Shown here: positions 41,050 through 53,929 of the stretch, piece after piece
Position numbering within the stretch: position 1 is the first letter of the stretch
Layout of the letters: every line of letters starts with the position of its first letter
Position numbers and translations under genes: made by a program
NCBI GenBank assembly: GCA_964016885.1
Contig: OZ024743.1
Span: forward strand, 161,784,492 to 161,848,491
DNA length: 64,000 nucleotides
Direction: 5' to 3'
Origin: Eledone cirrhosa
Lineage: Eukaryota; Mollusca; Cephalopoda; Octopoda; Eledonidae
The notes under the pieces: generated by a model
The model's database searches: none
The model's input: the letters and a program-made list of their open reading frames with translations, nothing else
What the model was told of the DNA's origin: nothing

Positions 41050-42350
41050 GTCGTCATCATCATTATCATAATTTTACATCCGTTGTTCTATGCTTGTATG
41101 GGTTGGACGGGTCCTTTGCAGTACAACATCTCCCCACTTGTCGCATTCCTTTGTCATCTCCTCAGAGAGCTTCAGTGATTTGTGATCAGCTCTCAGCATA
41201 GCCACCCAAGTCTTCCTCTACTGTGGCTTCCTTCCACTGGGGTTACTTGATATTTCTTCATTCAGCAACCATTATCCATATGCAACATGTCCACACCAAT
41301 GCAGTCTACTCTCCTGCACACTATATTTGGTTCTTATACCCAGTTTCTTTCTCAGTTCATCCAAGGTGAGGCTATTAACCACTGCTATAGATCCTTCCTA
41401 GGATTGGCAAAGGTTCATATTTTATTATTACTGGCACTCTACCAATTGTCCTTGAATATCTACTACATACAAAGTCTTCCTTTCCTGTTAATTTGCCTGT
41501 TTTGTGTGTGTAATCATATGAACTTTTTACATATCTACTTGCTTAGATATTTTCTACATATCAAGCCAGACCACTTCCTGATGAGATTGGTGTCCTATCT
41601 TTTTTCCTACTTATTAATATTTCAGTGTTTGCTAATTAACTCTAAGCTCTTTTGATTTTAGGTTGTGTTTCCACAGCTGGTATTTATTCTCTAGTTCTTC
41701 CACAGATTCAGCTATGAGGACTAGATCATCAGCATAGAGAGGTTCTCATGGGCAACCAGTCTTAAACTCCTCTGGTATGGCCTGGAGGACTAGGATAAAC
41801 AGAAGTGAGCTAAGAACTGAACACTGATGCACTCCTACCTGTACCTTGAATTCCTCACTAAACTCACTTCCTATTCTTACTTTACTTACATGGTCTGCAC
41901 TGCTCATACAAGCCACTCTTCTACACCTAATTTCCGTAAGGACGACCAGATGATTAACCAGGGTACTCAGTCAAAGGCTTTCAATTAGTTGTGTTAGAAC
42001 TCTTTCTGTCACTTTCATAACTTGATCCTTTAGTTTTATTCCTCTGTAGCTGCTCCTTTCTAGAGAATCACCTTTTCCCTTGTAATTAATGATTATGCTA
42101 TTGCACCAGTCATTGGGTACAGCCCCCTCCTGTATTATCAGATTGACGATGCAGGTGATGAGTTCAACTACTTCCTTTAGCATTTCAGTGACTATCTCAG
42201 ATGGTTCTGCAGCTTTACCATTTTTTCATCTCCTTGATACTTCTTCGACCCCATGACTGCCAATTTTGACAGCTGGTCCTTCTGTTGAGTCAGTTGCAAG
42301 TAGTCCCCCTTCCTCACCTTCATTTTCCAGATTCATTAACCTTTCATATA
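41050..42350 (-). pseudogene. LINE-A copy keeping YADD but lacking the motif A approach
   Basis: On the minus strand the N-terminal part is YERLMNLENEGEEGG, GPAVKIGSHGVEEVSRR and GKAAEPSEIVTEMLKEVVEL, then QEGAVPNDWCNSIIINYKGK and YRGIKLKDQVMKVTERVLTQ (41971-42183). It then jumps (about 41982) to KAFD followed by a stop and VPW. After frameshifts come GVEEWLV and VGVHQCSVLSSLLFILVLQA, then EPLYADDLVLIAES with the catalytic YADD intact (about 41750-41713). Degraded C-terminal text and the GATGAT tail at 41050-41070 follow. About 60 codons before motif A are missing. Confidence 0.87.
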
Positions 42351-42529
42351 TGTTAAAGATTTAATGTGGGAATAGTACGATGTGATTTACCTAATAGAGT
42401 GGATGCTAAAGATAATTTTGTGGAGTCCAGAAATGAAAATGCAAACACTAGAAAGAGAAAACAAAACTGTAGGGAGAGAGGGAGAGAGATATTTCAAAGA
42501 GCATCATTACGAGATGTGATAGAGATATT

Positions 42530-42745
42530 TTATAATGTATGAGATTTCTGTAATGTTCTATTTTTGTCGTCTAAAGAAAATTAATTATCACAGGAATGAC
42601 ACCACTTAAAATAAAATTTCACCGGAGATAGGTTAGCAAAATTTAATAAGCAGTGGGGTAATAATGGGGATGGTGGAAAGAATCTTAAAAATTAATAAGT
42701 GGGGAGAGGACGATTACTCGTGACCCAAAAGTAACTGACTAGAAG
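42530..42745 (-). repeat. Dispersed repeat R2, copy 3
   Basis: GTCTAAAGAAAATTAATTAT, CAGGAATGACACCACTTAAA, GTTAGCAAAATTTAATAAGC and CTCGTGACCCAAAAGTAA, the reverse of 5.3 kb and 7.8 kb. Confidence 0.75.
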
Positions 42746-43480
42746 CAAAACAGCAATGTTTCAAAGTATAATGTTCTGCTTTTCTGATAATGATTTTGTA
42801 AGTAATGCATGATGGGTATCTACCATGGTTATATTATAGCAATACTAAACTGTTAATGTTGCTTGGTTTGGGGTGTGGCGGGGATTTTTTTTAATGGTTT
42901 GCATTTATTTTCCCATAGTTTATGGGTAGAAATGGTTCACTGATAACAGCAACAGTTTTTACCTCAGACGAAGTCCTTCCTACTAATAACCAGTTAAGTA
43001 GGAAAGACAACCTGTTTTCTTGTTCCGTCAAGACCCCCTACACACCCACTCCAAACAGAGATAGACATCTTGTTGAGAGACAAAACAATAACTGAGCAGT
43101 TGAATAAACAAACCAAAAGAAAAATATGCACACACACTGTAACAGATAAACCTGCACATACTAATCACTTAACTCCCTAAAAATTCATACAACATTTATA
43201 CTGTATGAAAATCCCCACACCTCTATTAGTATATATCATGCACTGTTCAGATTAAACTCAATCATTTATTTTAGATATATGCTAATTTTCTATGCCAGCT
43301 ATTGTACAATTCACATAAAAATTTTGAATGCTTCCATTCTAACAGAATGTTTATGCTTTCTACATCACTTTATATAAAAATTCTGTTTCCTGCGTTTGGG
43401 ATATTGGATTAGAAAAATTGTTTTTCAACGAATATTCTGGGATAGATCTTGATCTCTGTGCTAAATTTTATAATGATTTA
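42746..43480. other. No gene seen
   Basis: AT-rich DNA with no recognised element. Confidence 0.5.
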
Positions 43481-44105
43481 TTACAAGACAGAAATATAAT
43501 CTATGAAAATTTGCATTTCTTCAGCTTTGTGTACAACCAAGTGGCAATACTCTGCATAAAGAACATGAACAAGAGATTGAAAGACATTTGAATTGGGTGC
43601 AAAACACAGCAAATTGAAGAGATGCCAGGAAGCATGAGTGAGAGGAACAACAAAGAGAGTGGGGGCAAGGATGTGACCATGTTTGACACTCTGCATGTTA
43701 CCATGCTTCAATTTCATCATGAAAAGAATTATTTATACAAAGTGATCCGGTAACTGAGTTCGCAGAGTATTTTTTACAAGATTGCCCTAAGCCTTCGTTA
43801 GTTGAATGAAAACCTGGACAAGATACATATTCTGCTCATAGCACTTCTGTTTTGCTGTGAAGATCATATAAATTGTTTCTCTACCAATATGTAAGTCACA
43901 TAGGTTCAGGAAGGACATCAATTACAAGGGAATTGTTCAGGCAAGTAAGAAAAATACTTACCAAAATCTTGTCAATAGTTGACGATAAAACAAAACTGCT
44001 GTGGTTATCTGCCATACTTTATTCTGACATCCTTTCCTTTATAAAGAGGGAACATGATTGTATTGTTCAAATCTTTGGGAACAGTACCGCCTCTCCAGGC
44101 TACAA
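43481..44105 (-). pseudogene. LINE-F reverse transcriptase fragment
   Basis: From 44105 leftwards on the minus strand it begins AWRGGTVPKDLNNTIMFPLY then KGKD, the RT motif 2 region. Broken text follows over the FR.. and motif A area. Frame 43481-43720 then gives HGHILAPTLFVVPLTHASWH (motif B, normally QGCVLAPTLF) and LYAEYCHLVVHKAEEMQ, where the family has LYADDCALVAH. The catalytic DD is EY here. The VLAPTLF motif B differs from LINE-A (VLSPLLF). No C-terminal region or tail was found. Confidence 0.8.
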
Positions 44106-44630
44106 TAAGTTCTATCTATTGATCTATCTACGAATCCCCCACCCCGCTGTCCATTCATCTGCCCCCACCCCCACCTGCTGTCTAACCATCCATCTATCTA
44201 TATATCATACACTATCTCTATCATTTGTCCATTACCTGTATCCACCAATGTACACAGCCAGCCAACCGTTCATCTGTTAACTCCAGACTTATTACAAATT
44301 CTGTCATTTCTCTCTCCCCACTCTCTCTCTCTCTCTGATTTTACAGTCTAATGTAGTTGGAATGTCAATAGAGACCACACAGCTTATAGTGATAAGGAGA
44401 GGAAACATTAATGGCAGTGTTGGTGGGGGAAACATAGCTGACAGTGGTAGAGGTGGGAGAGACAATGTGACAGGGAAGATACTGGTGACAATAATATGGA
44501 GTGAGCAAGACTGGTGAAGGATGGTAGGAGCTGGCAGTGACTAATGATTGGTAGTGGTGGAGGAGAGAGAGAGTAACTCTGGCAGGTGCAGTTAAGGGGA
44601 TAAGACACTTCTACTTGCAAACAAGAACAG
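44106..44630. other. CTAT, CT and CA short repeats; no gene
   Basis: ATCTATCTAT-type text at 44110-44220 and CTCTCT at 44310-44335. Frames over it are compositional. Confidence 0.5.
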
Positions 44631-44634
44631 GTAG

Positions 44635-45015
44635 GTAGGTGTTTAGAGATGAGGGTAGAAACATGGCCCCTTGCAAAAAGAGTCGACAACTTCAATAGCA
44701 GAGCTCTGAGGATCATCAAGAACATCAGATGGTACCACCACATTTCCAAAAAGAGTTGCATACACACACGCATTATCCCACAGCCTCATAACCATCTACC
44801 ACATGCACTAGTACGAACATGTCCTCCTCCTGCTGCCAGATCATCCTACCAAGCCCTTACTCTTGTTCAACACAGCAGCTACAAGCTGGAAGAGTCCCCG
44901 GTGGACCTAGTTGGCTCTACACATGATGATTCCCCTGGGATCACTGACCTAGGATGAACCCAGTCTTATCGAGTAACCAGAAGGAGGAGGAAAAAAGAAA
45001 AAGAAAAAAAGGAGG
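44635..45015 (+). pseudogene. LINE-D C-terminal end
   Basis: Frame 44649-44957 reads VETWPLAKRVDNFNSRALRI, then IKNIRWYHHISKKS and, after decay, VDLVGSTHDDSPGITDLG. The ending matches 13.75 kb. The middle (RT-distal region with the usual RWFGHV and RPRG..RTRW motifs) is decayed to CPPPAARSSYQ-type text. It ends in an AG-rich tail, AGAAGGAGGAGGAAAAAAG (44981-45015). Confidence 0.8.
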
Positions 45016-45041
45016 ATTGAAAGTTTATCTCAAATGTAAGT

Positions 45042-45260
45042 AAGCAGGTAATCATCCTAACATCTGGTTTCCCAGCTAACGAGGGTTGGATAGGTTGTCA
45101 CAGACCAAGTATTTAATGAGAGCCCTTTACCGCTCAGAGCGACTGAGAATCTGCATTTCACTCACATATGCTCCAATAATCTACAGAGTATGCCAGGTGC
45201 ATTATATTGTGGCACCAGCTTTAGAGAAGTTGTGTCAAGGACACAACTAAAGGGTTCTCT
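45042..45260 (-). mobile_element. GATGAT-type element, tail decayed
   Basis: GTAATCATCCTAACATCTGG, CCAGCTAACGAGGGTTGGAT, TTGTGGCACCAGCTTTAGAG. It resembles the 18.5-kb copy. Confidence 0.7.
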
Positions 45261-45479
45261 TGTTTGACAATTGTTAATTTTAATTTCAGATCAGGATTAT
45301 TTCTTTATACCTGTTTACATTATTTGATGATTTTGATGATCATCAACTGAATGTCTGGACACATTAATAATATATAAGTGGCTGAGTATTCCACATACAT
45401 GTGTACCCTTAATATAATTCACAAACTGAAGTTGTGTGATACTATGTGTCATGTGTACACCTTTGAATTACATGTACAA

Positions 45480-45650
45480 TATATCAGGTCAACAATCTAC
45501 CAAATTCCACTCACAAGATCTTAGCCAACCCAAGGTTATAATAAAACACTGGCCCAAAATGCCACAGAATGGGATTAAACCTGGAACCTCATGTCTGCAA
45601 AACAAATTTCTTAGCTACTCGGCCATGCCTGTGTCCAAAAATTGCTAATA
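45480..45650 (-). mobile_element. SINE-3 copy
   Basis: The reverse strand reads AGGCATGGCCGAGTAGCTAA, GAGGTTCCAGGTTTAATCCC and GGCATTTTGGGCCAGTG, then ACCTTGGGTTGGCTAAGAT. Head and body are as at 23.96 kb. Confidence 0.72.
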
Positions 45651-45699
45651 ACAGCATAATATATCACATGCTAAAACATACAGGTTATGGTGAGTAGTT

Positions 45700-47260
45700 T
45701 TTCTTCTTTGCCCACTTATTCCTGGGAGGGTCATAGGAGCAAAATCCTCAAGCATGCCTTCCAGTGGGTTCAGTCAGAAACAACCATTTCCAACTAAGCC
45801 AGCTGGATCCCCATGCAAGACCAGCCAAGCTCATGTATGTTATCCAACCATCTTGCTCGGTGTCTACCCCTGGGTCTTCTGCCAAATCGGTTTGCCTGTA
45901 AAATCTGACCACTGATTCTTCCCCGAGACATTCTAATTACATGTTCATAATATAGGTACTGTGATCTCTGGAGCAACTCTCTATTGAGTAACATTACTTC
46001 AAAGACCCTTTCGGTGAACCCCATATTCACAATCGTATTTATTTTTTTTTTGTCACTACCCGAGATACATGACCATAGGTAAGAGTTGGCATGAATACCA
46101 AATTGAAGATAGTGAGTTTGGCTTTTACACCTACCTCCCTTCTAATAAACGAATGCTGCACCAACTCACTTGCACTTAATTCAGCCTGCTGCCAACCATC
46201 ACTCATGAATACGGCCCTAAGATATTTGAAATTCTCCATCTTCTTCAGTGGAACTCCTCTCACATGTAGAGTGCATTGCGCAGGCTTCCTTGAAAGGACA
46301 AGTGTCTCAGTCATTGCAACACTAATTTTCATTCCAGTCATGCAGCACACATTATCAAACCTACCAAGTGCATGTTAGGGATCACCTGAGAAGTTAAATT
46401 GTACCATGTCATCTGCAAATTCCAGCCAACTGATCCTAGACCTGCCAGTCTCGATACCACTTTCAACCCGGCTGCGTATGTCAATCCTTTCATGAAGATT
46501 GTAAACAGGAGTGGTGACAGTACACACCCTTGGTGGAATCTGATACCCACATTAAATGGTTTTGACTTAGCATCATTTATCCAATCACAAATGTAGCCTC
46601 ATTTATCCAAATACAAATACTAGCAGATTCATATTGAGACATTAGAGCAACAAGAATCTATCCATCAAACTATACTCCTGCAAAACCTTCAACAACAGGT
46701 TCTGTGGAATGAGATAATATGCCTTTTTGAGGTCTATGAAACAAGGATACATCTCTAGGCAATATTCCCATGGTTTTTCACAGACCTGTCGTGTGAATAT
46801 TTGGTTGGCTGTGCTGCGTCCAGGGTGAAAACCACACATCAGCTAGCTTGGACTCAACAATATCCCTATATCACTTTGCTAGACACTTAGCATAGACTTT
46901 ACCAGGGTGGCTTAACAAGAAGATCCCACTATAATTGGAACAATCTCTCATCTCCCTTTATTGAAAATTAGGATTATCACTCTCGACTGCCATTGCTTCG
47001 GTGCCTTTCAAGAGATCCAGACCATCCAGCACACATGGATCAGCCAGAGAATACTTTCTCTATTTAAGGCTTCTTAACATCTTGGGCTAAATTTCGTCCT
47101 CTCCAATAGCCATAACCATATTTGATTTCTTTAATTTCCCTTGTGACTTCAGCCTCTGAGAGGTTAGTCATTGCTCCCAGGTGCACCTTGTGTACATTAG
47201 AAGATGTCGTGACCTAGTTTAGGAGATTAGCAAAGTATTCTCTCCACATACATTGTGACT
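45700..47260 (-). pseudogene. LINE-E, RT to C-terminus
   Basis: In minus-strand order: AMTNLSEAEVTREIKEI (about 47180-47130, pre-RT), GFHPGRSTANQIFT then CFIDLKKAYYLIPQNLLLKV (46642-46839; motif A, YYLIP where DRIP is usual), and FHQGCVLSPLLFTIFMKGLT (46338-46550; motif B). Then come MKISVAMTETLVLSRKP, GVPLKKMENFKYLRAVFMSD and KAKLTIFNLVFMPTLTYGH (46039-46350), and the end part SQYLYYEHVIRMSRGRI then RRPRGRHRARWLDNIHELGW (45794-46030). The segment that should carry LFADDLVL between motif B and MKIS reads QMTWYNLTSQ and has lost it. The 5' half with endonuclease is absent. Confidence 0.88.
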
Positions 47261-47699
47261 GAGATCTGGTTATTGATATGTAATTAAATCAAAACTAACT
47301 AGACATTTTACTGTGTAATAATAAAATTGGACATGAAGTCAATACTAGCTTGGCTAAGCTTCTTGATCAAAACATAACCATGTTAATGTTTTAAAACATG
47401 AAGGTTGTAAGTAGTATAACTTTATAGAAAATCATACATTATTATCAATATTCTACCATGTGGCTGCCAATAAACCTGTAAAAACTCTTTTCTACATTTA
47501 GAAATATTTTTAAAATAATAGTAATCCATATTATAATGAAAGTAGTAGGTCTATATAAATAACCAAGACACTGCCAGCTCTTACAACACTTATCACACCT
47601 TTCCTAAATCACACCTCACACTGCCTCTTACACTACCTACTTCTCTGAACTAATGAAAAACAACTTATACCTCAGTTTAACTTTTTTTATACTAATATT
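47261..47699. other. No gene seen
   Basis: AT-rich DNA; no recognised repeat. Confidence 0.45.
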
Positions 47700-47938
47700 T
47701 CCAAAACTACTCTACTTTTATAATAGAAAACTGCCCATTTAAAAATGTGTACACTTAATATTAAAAATCTTTCATCATAATATTTAAGAAATTTTTAAGG
47801 TAATGTTTCTAACATCAGCTTACAAGTTAAAAAGTTATTTTATGAAATTCCTCAAAATTTGTGATTATTTTCAAAATAAATTAAAACACATAAGCAGTGT
47901 ATTTCATTTCATTAGAAATATGGTAACAAAAGTGTTAA
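47700..47938 (-). mobile_element. MITE-1, long copy
   Basis: The reverse strand begins TTAACACTTTTGTTACCATA then TTTCTAATGAAATG, the best match to the MITE-1 left end. Inner words ATAATCACAAATTTTGAGG and TTTTTAAATGGGCAGTTTT follow. The right terminal repeat is not clear. Confidence 0.68.
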
Positions 47939-47949
47939 AAGAATGAAAT

Positions 47950-47963
47950 ATATATATATATAT
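47950..47963. repeat. (TA)n microsatellite
   Basis: A short TA run just beyond the MITE-1 end. Confidence 0.85.
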
Positions 47964-48099
47964 GCAGACAAGATACTCTCATACTGTATCCCTGCCTAAT
48001 ATTTTCCAGTGTATTAGGTAATGTCAATGTATGTGAACTGCATGATCATTTATTCAACATATACTTAGTAGTTAATGAGGATTTTCTGAGTTTTTCATG

Positions 48100-49265
48100 C
48101 TTGTTGTCAGATATGAAATAGTTTCAACAATATTTTCACAATACTGCAAAACATATATGCTTTGGGAAAAATCTGGAGAGGCCCATCATTAGGAAAGATT
48201 CAACCAAAAACTTTAGCAATACATTGTCAGGCACATTTTTTAAGATTCTGTCTGAAAGAAATTACAGTGCAATTTAAAATACTAATTATACAACATGATT
48301 GATACTTTTATCCACTAAAAAGTGTCTTTTCTTGGTGAATTGAAAAATTATGTAAGCGTCTGAAAGCAAATTGAGGTCTGATGGTATATTAAGTGCAATT
48401 AGATAGACAGTATGGACATCTAACTTTCAAGAAATTCTTCACAATTCTTCAGTTGAATACAAGTGTAAATTCTATTGGATACCGATATTCGGGACCATAT
48501 AAAAAGATGCCAGGCTTAAATGGAAACTTAATTTCTTCTTTAGACTAAATCTTGATCAGCTCTTGTACCTGCATACAGATAATTTATCAAAATCACTGCA
48601 AACAGCAAAAACAGAAGCTAATAGATGGACAGATGATGCCAGAAATTACTAAACAAGTTTTGAAAGATATTAAGCATGAGGATTCATTTGATAACCTGTA
48701 TGATAATATTGTTCCAATGGCAGAAACACACTATTTCATCTAAGAAACTGTATTATCATGGACACCAAAGATCTCTAGTAAAATTGGAATGTAAATTGGG
48801 GAACGTACATTTATGTCAATAGTATGGAACTATTACAGACATTTATTTTGGAAACTGTAGATACAATATTCTTTTCTATCGATTAGCACATTGATCAGGC
48901 AAGTTACAAGGAAATTTCAAAGCAAGAGCCACTGCTTCTTAAAGCAATCAAAACAAGAAAAAAAAAAACATCTCACTAGAAATCAATTGTATCAAGGAAA
49001 GAATGCCAAAATTTATGAAAGAGTTCTGCTTATTACTTCGCTGACATTGTAGATCATCTGAAGGCAAAAACACCTAATGAAAAGCACCTAATATCAGAGA
49101 TTTATGCCAACTTTTACTTGTAAATCCTGTAACATCTGCTAAGCAAGTATTTTCTCTAGCAAAACAACTAAAGACATGTTTTCTGTCAAGAATGACACAA
49201 GAAAGATTAAATTCACTGGCTATATTTTGTATCATAAAAAACAGACAAACAAAATATATCTGATT
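48100..49265 (+). pseudogene. hAT-type transposase remnant
   Basis: Broken frames show an N-terminal remnant and then LYLHTDNLSKSLQTAKTEAN (about 48566-48625). Next come ITKQVLKDIKHEDSFDNLYD and MAETHYFI (48643-48740), ILETVDTIFFSI (about 48850-48885) and LISEIYANFYL. Finally comes TSAKQVFSLAKQLKTCFLSR then MTQERLNSLAIFCI (about 49133-49245), the C-terminal dimerisation block of hAT transposases (S.A...FS..+.+K...RS.M...RL..L). The HTDNLSKTLQ string is typical of the ZMYM1-like animal hAT group. At least six stops or shifts occur. Terminal repeats were not found. Confidence 0.78.
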
Positions 49266-49269
49266 ACAG

Positions 49270-50335
49270 TTGCTATAGAATTTGACTCATGAAATGAAAA
49301 TAGGCAAAAGAATTTCAGCAGATTCTGATTTGTTGATGGTAAATTGAGTTGAACAATGAAGTTTCTTCTCTCCCGAAAGAGCATCTTATGATAGGTATTT
49401 TATTATATATATATATCTTACAAATTTTAATCTATGCCTTCCTAGTAATGAAATAGAAACAACACAGATTACAATTGCAGAGATATCATTTAATTTTCCA
49501 TGTGTATAAATTATGGTTAATATTAGCTTTTAGCATTAATTGACATTTCAACATATAGATTTAAATATAGATGTTAGAGAATATTATTGCATACTAACAT
49601 TAATTTATATTAATCATGTCTTATACCAAAAAACAGCTCTACAGTGCCTGCAGAAATATGTATAAGTAAGAGCATATTTAATAGAAGATATACCATTTGG
49701 TTTCTATCCCTGTGTAGTGTGCAGGTTTGTATTATAAAAATGTGAAAAAAATTTTGTGAGTACATTTTGTGTGCGTGTGCGCGCGCGTGCGTATACACAA
49801 ACAATCTACATTTATATCTGAATATTTCTCAGAATTGTTCTGTCTGATTGACATACACTTATTTACATGCTAGCATGGTGTATTTACTACTTACTTCATC
49901 TACTTGTCTGTGTATAAGAATTCATCTTTGCCTTTCTGTCCCAGTCATAGTGTTTACATTTATCTCAAACAATGCAGTGAATCATATGAAGTAATATTTT
50001 CTGTCTTCCATTTCCCTGTACGTCTATTTCCCTACAGATCAATTACTTTCTGGACGTCTAAAGACACTACAACCCACAGTATGATCACAGTAGAAATGTC
50101 TTTAATCATAGATCCATTGGATTAAGGTTGAATATGAAGTAAATAAATATACTACTGGATATGGTACAACCCTGCAGAAATGATAAATCATTTATCCAAA
50201 TGTTTTGGTATTTAGTTTCATCTCTCATGTCAATCCAAGGTCAAATTCCATTGAGCTCAACTCATTTAGGAGTAATAATATAAGTGCCTCTAATATATTG
50301 TTATATTAGTGGAGTAGACAATTGATTTAGAGATT
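49270..50335. other. No gene seen
   Basis: AT-rich DNA with a short GTGCGCGCG run at 49770-49795. Small frames lack features. Confidence 0.5.
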
Positions 50336-50338
50336 CAA

Positions 50339-52600
50339 ACATTTAACAATACACAACATTACACCAACACACATTTCACTAACACACAACATTACACCAA
50401 CACACATTTCACTAACACACAACATTACACCAACTCCAAAACTTTACACCAACACACAACATTACACCAACACACAACATTACACCAACACACATTTCAC
50501 TAACACACAACATTACACCAACACACATTTCACTAACACACAACTTTACACCAACACACAACTTTACACCAACACACAACTTTACACCAACACACAACAT
50601 TACACCAACACACAACATTACACCAACTCCAAAACTTTACACCAACACACAACTTTACACCAACACACAACTTTACACCAACACACAACTTTACACCAAC
50701 ACACAACTTTACACCAACACACAACATTACACCAACACACAACATTACACCAACTCACAACATTACACCAACTCACAACATTACACCAACTCCAAAACTT
50801 TACACCAACACACATTACACTCACCAATACACATTACACCAACTCACAACATTACACCAACGCACAACATTACACCAACACACAACATTACACCAACACA
50901 CAACATTACACCAACACACAACATTACACCAACACACAACATTACACCAACACACAACATTACACTCACCAACTCACAACATTACACTCACCAACTCACA
51001 ACATTACACTCACCAACTCACAACATTACACTCACCAACTCACAACATTACACTCACCAACTCACAACATTACACTCACCAACTCACAACATTACACTCA
51101 CCAACTCACAACATTACACTCACCAACTCACAACATTACACTCACCAACTCACAACATTACACTCACCAACTCACAACATTACACTCACCAACTCACAAC
51201 ATTACACTCACCAACTCACAACATTACACTCACCAACTCACAACATTACACTCACCAACTCACAACATTACACTCACCAACTCACAACATTACACTCACC
51301 AACTCACAACATTACACTCACCAACTCACAACATTACACTCACCAACTCACAACATTACACTCACCAACTCACAACATTACACTCACCAACTCACAACAT
51401 TACACTCACCAACTCACAACATTACACTCACCAACTCACAACATTACACTCACCAACTCACAACATTACACTCACCAACTCACAACATTACACTCACCAA
51501 CTCACAACATTACACTCACCAACTCACAACATTACACTCACCAACTCACAACATTACACTCACCAACTCACAACATTACACTCACCAACTCACAACATTA
51601 AACCAACTCACAACATTACACCAACTCACAACATTACACCAACTCACAACATTACACCAACTCACAACATTACACCAACTCACAACATTACACCAACTCA
51701 CAACATTACACTCACCAACACACAACATTACACCAACACACAACATTACACCAACGCACAACATTACACCAACGCGCAACATTACACCAACGCGCAACAT
51801 TACACCAACGCGCAACACTACACCAACGCGCAACACTACACCAACGCGCAACATTACACCAACGCGCAACATTACACCAACTCGCAACATTACACCAACT
51901 CGCAACATTACACTCGCCAACTCACAACATTACACTCGCCAACTCACAACATTACACTCGCCAACTCACAACATTACACTCGCCAACTCACAACATTACA
52001 CTCGCCAACTCACAACATTACACTCGCCAACTCACAACATTACACTCGCCAACTCACAACATTACACTCGCCAACTCACAACATTACACTCGCCAACTCA
52101 CAACATTACACTCGCCAACTCACAACATTACACTCGCCAACTCACAACATTACACTCGCCAACTCACAACATTACACTCGCCAACTCACAACATTACACT
52201 CGCCAACTCACAACATTACACTCGCCAACTCACAACATTACACTCGCCAACACAGCATTACACTCGCCAACACACAGCATTACACTCGCCAACACACAGC
52301 ATTACACTCGCCAACACACAGCATTACACTCGCCAACACAATATAACTCTCACCAACACACAATATAACTCACCAACTCACAACAACATTACACTCACCA
52401 ACACACTCACCAACACACAACAACATTACAACAACCAACACACAACATTATACTCACCAACACACAACATTACAACAACCAACACGCAACATTACAACAA
52501 CCAACACACAACAACATTACAACAACCAATACACAACAACATTACAACAACCAACACACAACATTACACTCACCAATACAACAACCGCTCAAACATCGAT
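50339..52600. repeat. 2.3-kb minisatellite of 18-bp and 22-bp units in blocks
   Basis: Units share ACAACATTACAC. The 18-bp type is ACACCAACACACAACATT; the 22-bp type adds TCAC (CACTCACCAACTCACAACAT). Approximate blocks: 50339-50830 mixed 18-bp with CTTT and TTTCACT variants; 50831-50965 18-bp; 50966-51600 22-bp with CACC; 51601-51710 18-bp with ACTC; 51711-51905 18-bp with ACGCGC; 51906-52250 22-bp with CGCC; 52251-52340 units with CAGCATT; and 52341-52600 irregular AACAACC units. The VGVMLC-type frames on the minus strand are artefacts. Confidence 0.95.
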
Positions 52601-52655
52601 TTTATCAACACACAAGCACATAGACATCGATTTTATCAACCACAAGCACATAGAC
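52577..52655. repeat. 34-bp direct duplication
   Basis: ATCGATTTTATCAAC followed by CACAAGCACATAGACAT occurs twice with a 33-34 bp offset (52595 and 52628). Confidence 0.85.
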
Positions 52656-52759
52656 ATCCTGTTTCTACTCTCTATATCATTTATCACTACTATAATGGCA
52701 ACCTGTATATATCTGCCCACCTGATGCATACAAATCTTCTAAAATCATCCTGGCAGTCT

Positions 52760-52781
52760 CCCCCCCCCCCCCCCCCCCCCC
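52760..52781. repeat. (C)22 homopolymer
   Basis: Twenty-two consecutive C residues. Confidence 0.95.
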
Positions 52782-53730
52782 ACCTTTAGCATTAAATAAT
52801 TTTTAGAATCCTTCCTTCTCACACCTGCAACCCTCTAACAGAGCCCTTTCTGTCTGTGTTATTTCTGCAAACATTGAACTACAGATCTTCAAACTGAATA
52901 TTAGTCACATCAATCTCAGCAATCTAGGGGGACTTATAATGGTCATGACACTAACTGATTAACTAATAAAAAATATATACTTGTTAATGAGATCTCAAAT
53001 TATGATTATAGGTCAAACTATAATAGCATTGTATAAAATGTCAGGTGGTGACATTTACATCTAGATTGATCAAGTTATTCTCTTACAAAATATCAAAACC
53101 ACTAACTGAAAATAGTGAGTGGTCATCCATGAGAGCCATGGATGACCAAGCCATCAGATAATCAGCAGAGACCAGCAGATTGCATACCATCACAGGGATT
53201 TCTGCGTCACTTTCAGTACAGTTCAAATAGCTGTAGGATAGTTTGTTGTAAGCAGTATCAGTTGTATAAAATTTAACAAGGATTTTTACAGCTTGTTCCT
53301 GTAGGCTTTAGTGACCATGATAGACATACTATCAATGCAAATCTATTTTCCAATACAATCTCAAACATTCCACTCTAAATGAAGTAAAACTGAGATAAAC
53401 TAAAGGAAATAAAGGAAAACTAGACATAAACAGCATACATTCAACATAATACATTGGATAAGTTCAATTCTCTTCCAACTCTATTTCTATCTATGCTTTC
53501 TATAAAGACATCAACTGGCAAATATTCAAGCTGGACATCAATCACAACAGTGCCACCTGATCATGGTATAAGAGAAATAGCAATGAAATTTCTCTCAACT
53601 ACTCTCCAGTCTTCAATAATCGCACCACCCCCCAACACTTATTTTTCAATTTTCACCACCACCACCACCACAAGTGTACTTATCATCAAGAAGGGTACCA
53701 GTTGATGAGGAGGGCTCCAAATTAAGCCAC
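52782..53730. other. No gene seen
   Basis: AT-rich DNA with ACC repeats at 53656-53675. The 83-codon frame 53454-53705 has no known domain. Confidence 0.45.
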
Positions 53731-53734
53731 GCAA

Positions 53735-53880
53735 TCAAATAAAGTATTAGTCATGTATTGAGATTGATTTCATTAACTTTGCTCTTCCCTCAAATTTGCT
53801 GGCCTTGTGCCTAAATTAGAAATCAATATTTAGTTATGACCTTTTAAATTCCAAGTTCAAATCCTATTGGAGTGTCTTTT
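53735..53880 (+). mobile_element. SINE-1, rearranged pieces
   Basis: 3' part first (CAATCAAATAAAGTATTAGT, TTGCTGGCCTTGTGCCTAAA), then a B-box piece (TTCCAAGTTCAAATCCTATT) at 53850. Head and tail order is inverted relative to the element, which suggests two fragments of adjacent copies. Confidence 0.7.
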
Positions 53881-53929
53881 CTCTTTCCAAGCTTAATATA
53901 ATAGAATAAGTAGCGGTCAAGAAAGCAAT

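Noticed and set aside
50412..51920. Minus-strand frames with repeated V-G-V-M-L-C units, like a repeat protein
   Set aside because: The 18-bp minisatellite unit keeps any frame open. The 22-bp blocks break it, other frames give equally long products, and there is no start or splice context.
50960..52250. Regularly spaced repeats suggestive of a CRISPR array
   Set aside because: Units are contiguous with no unique spacers, and the context is eukaryotic.
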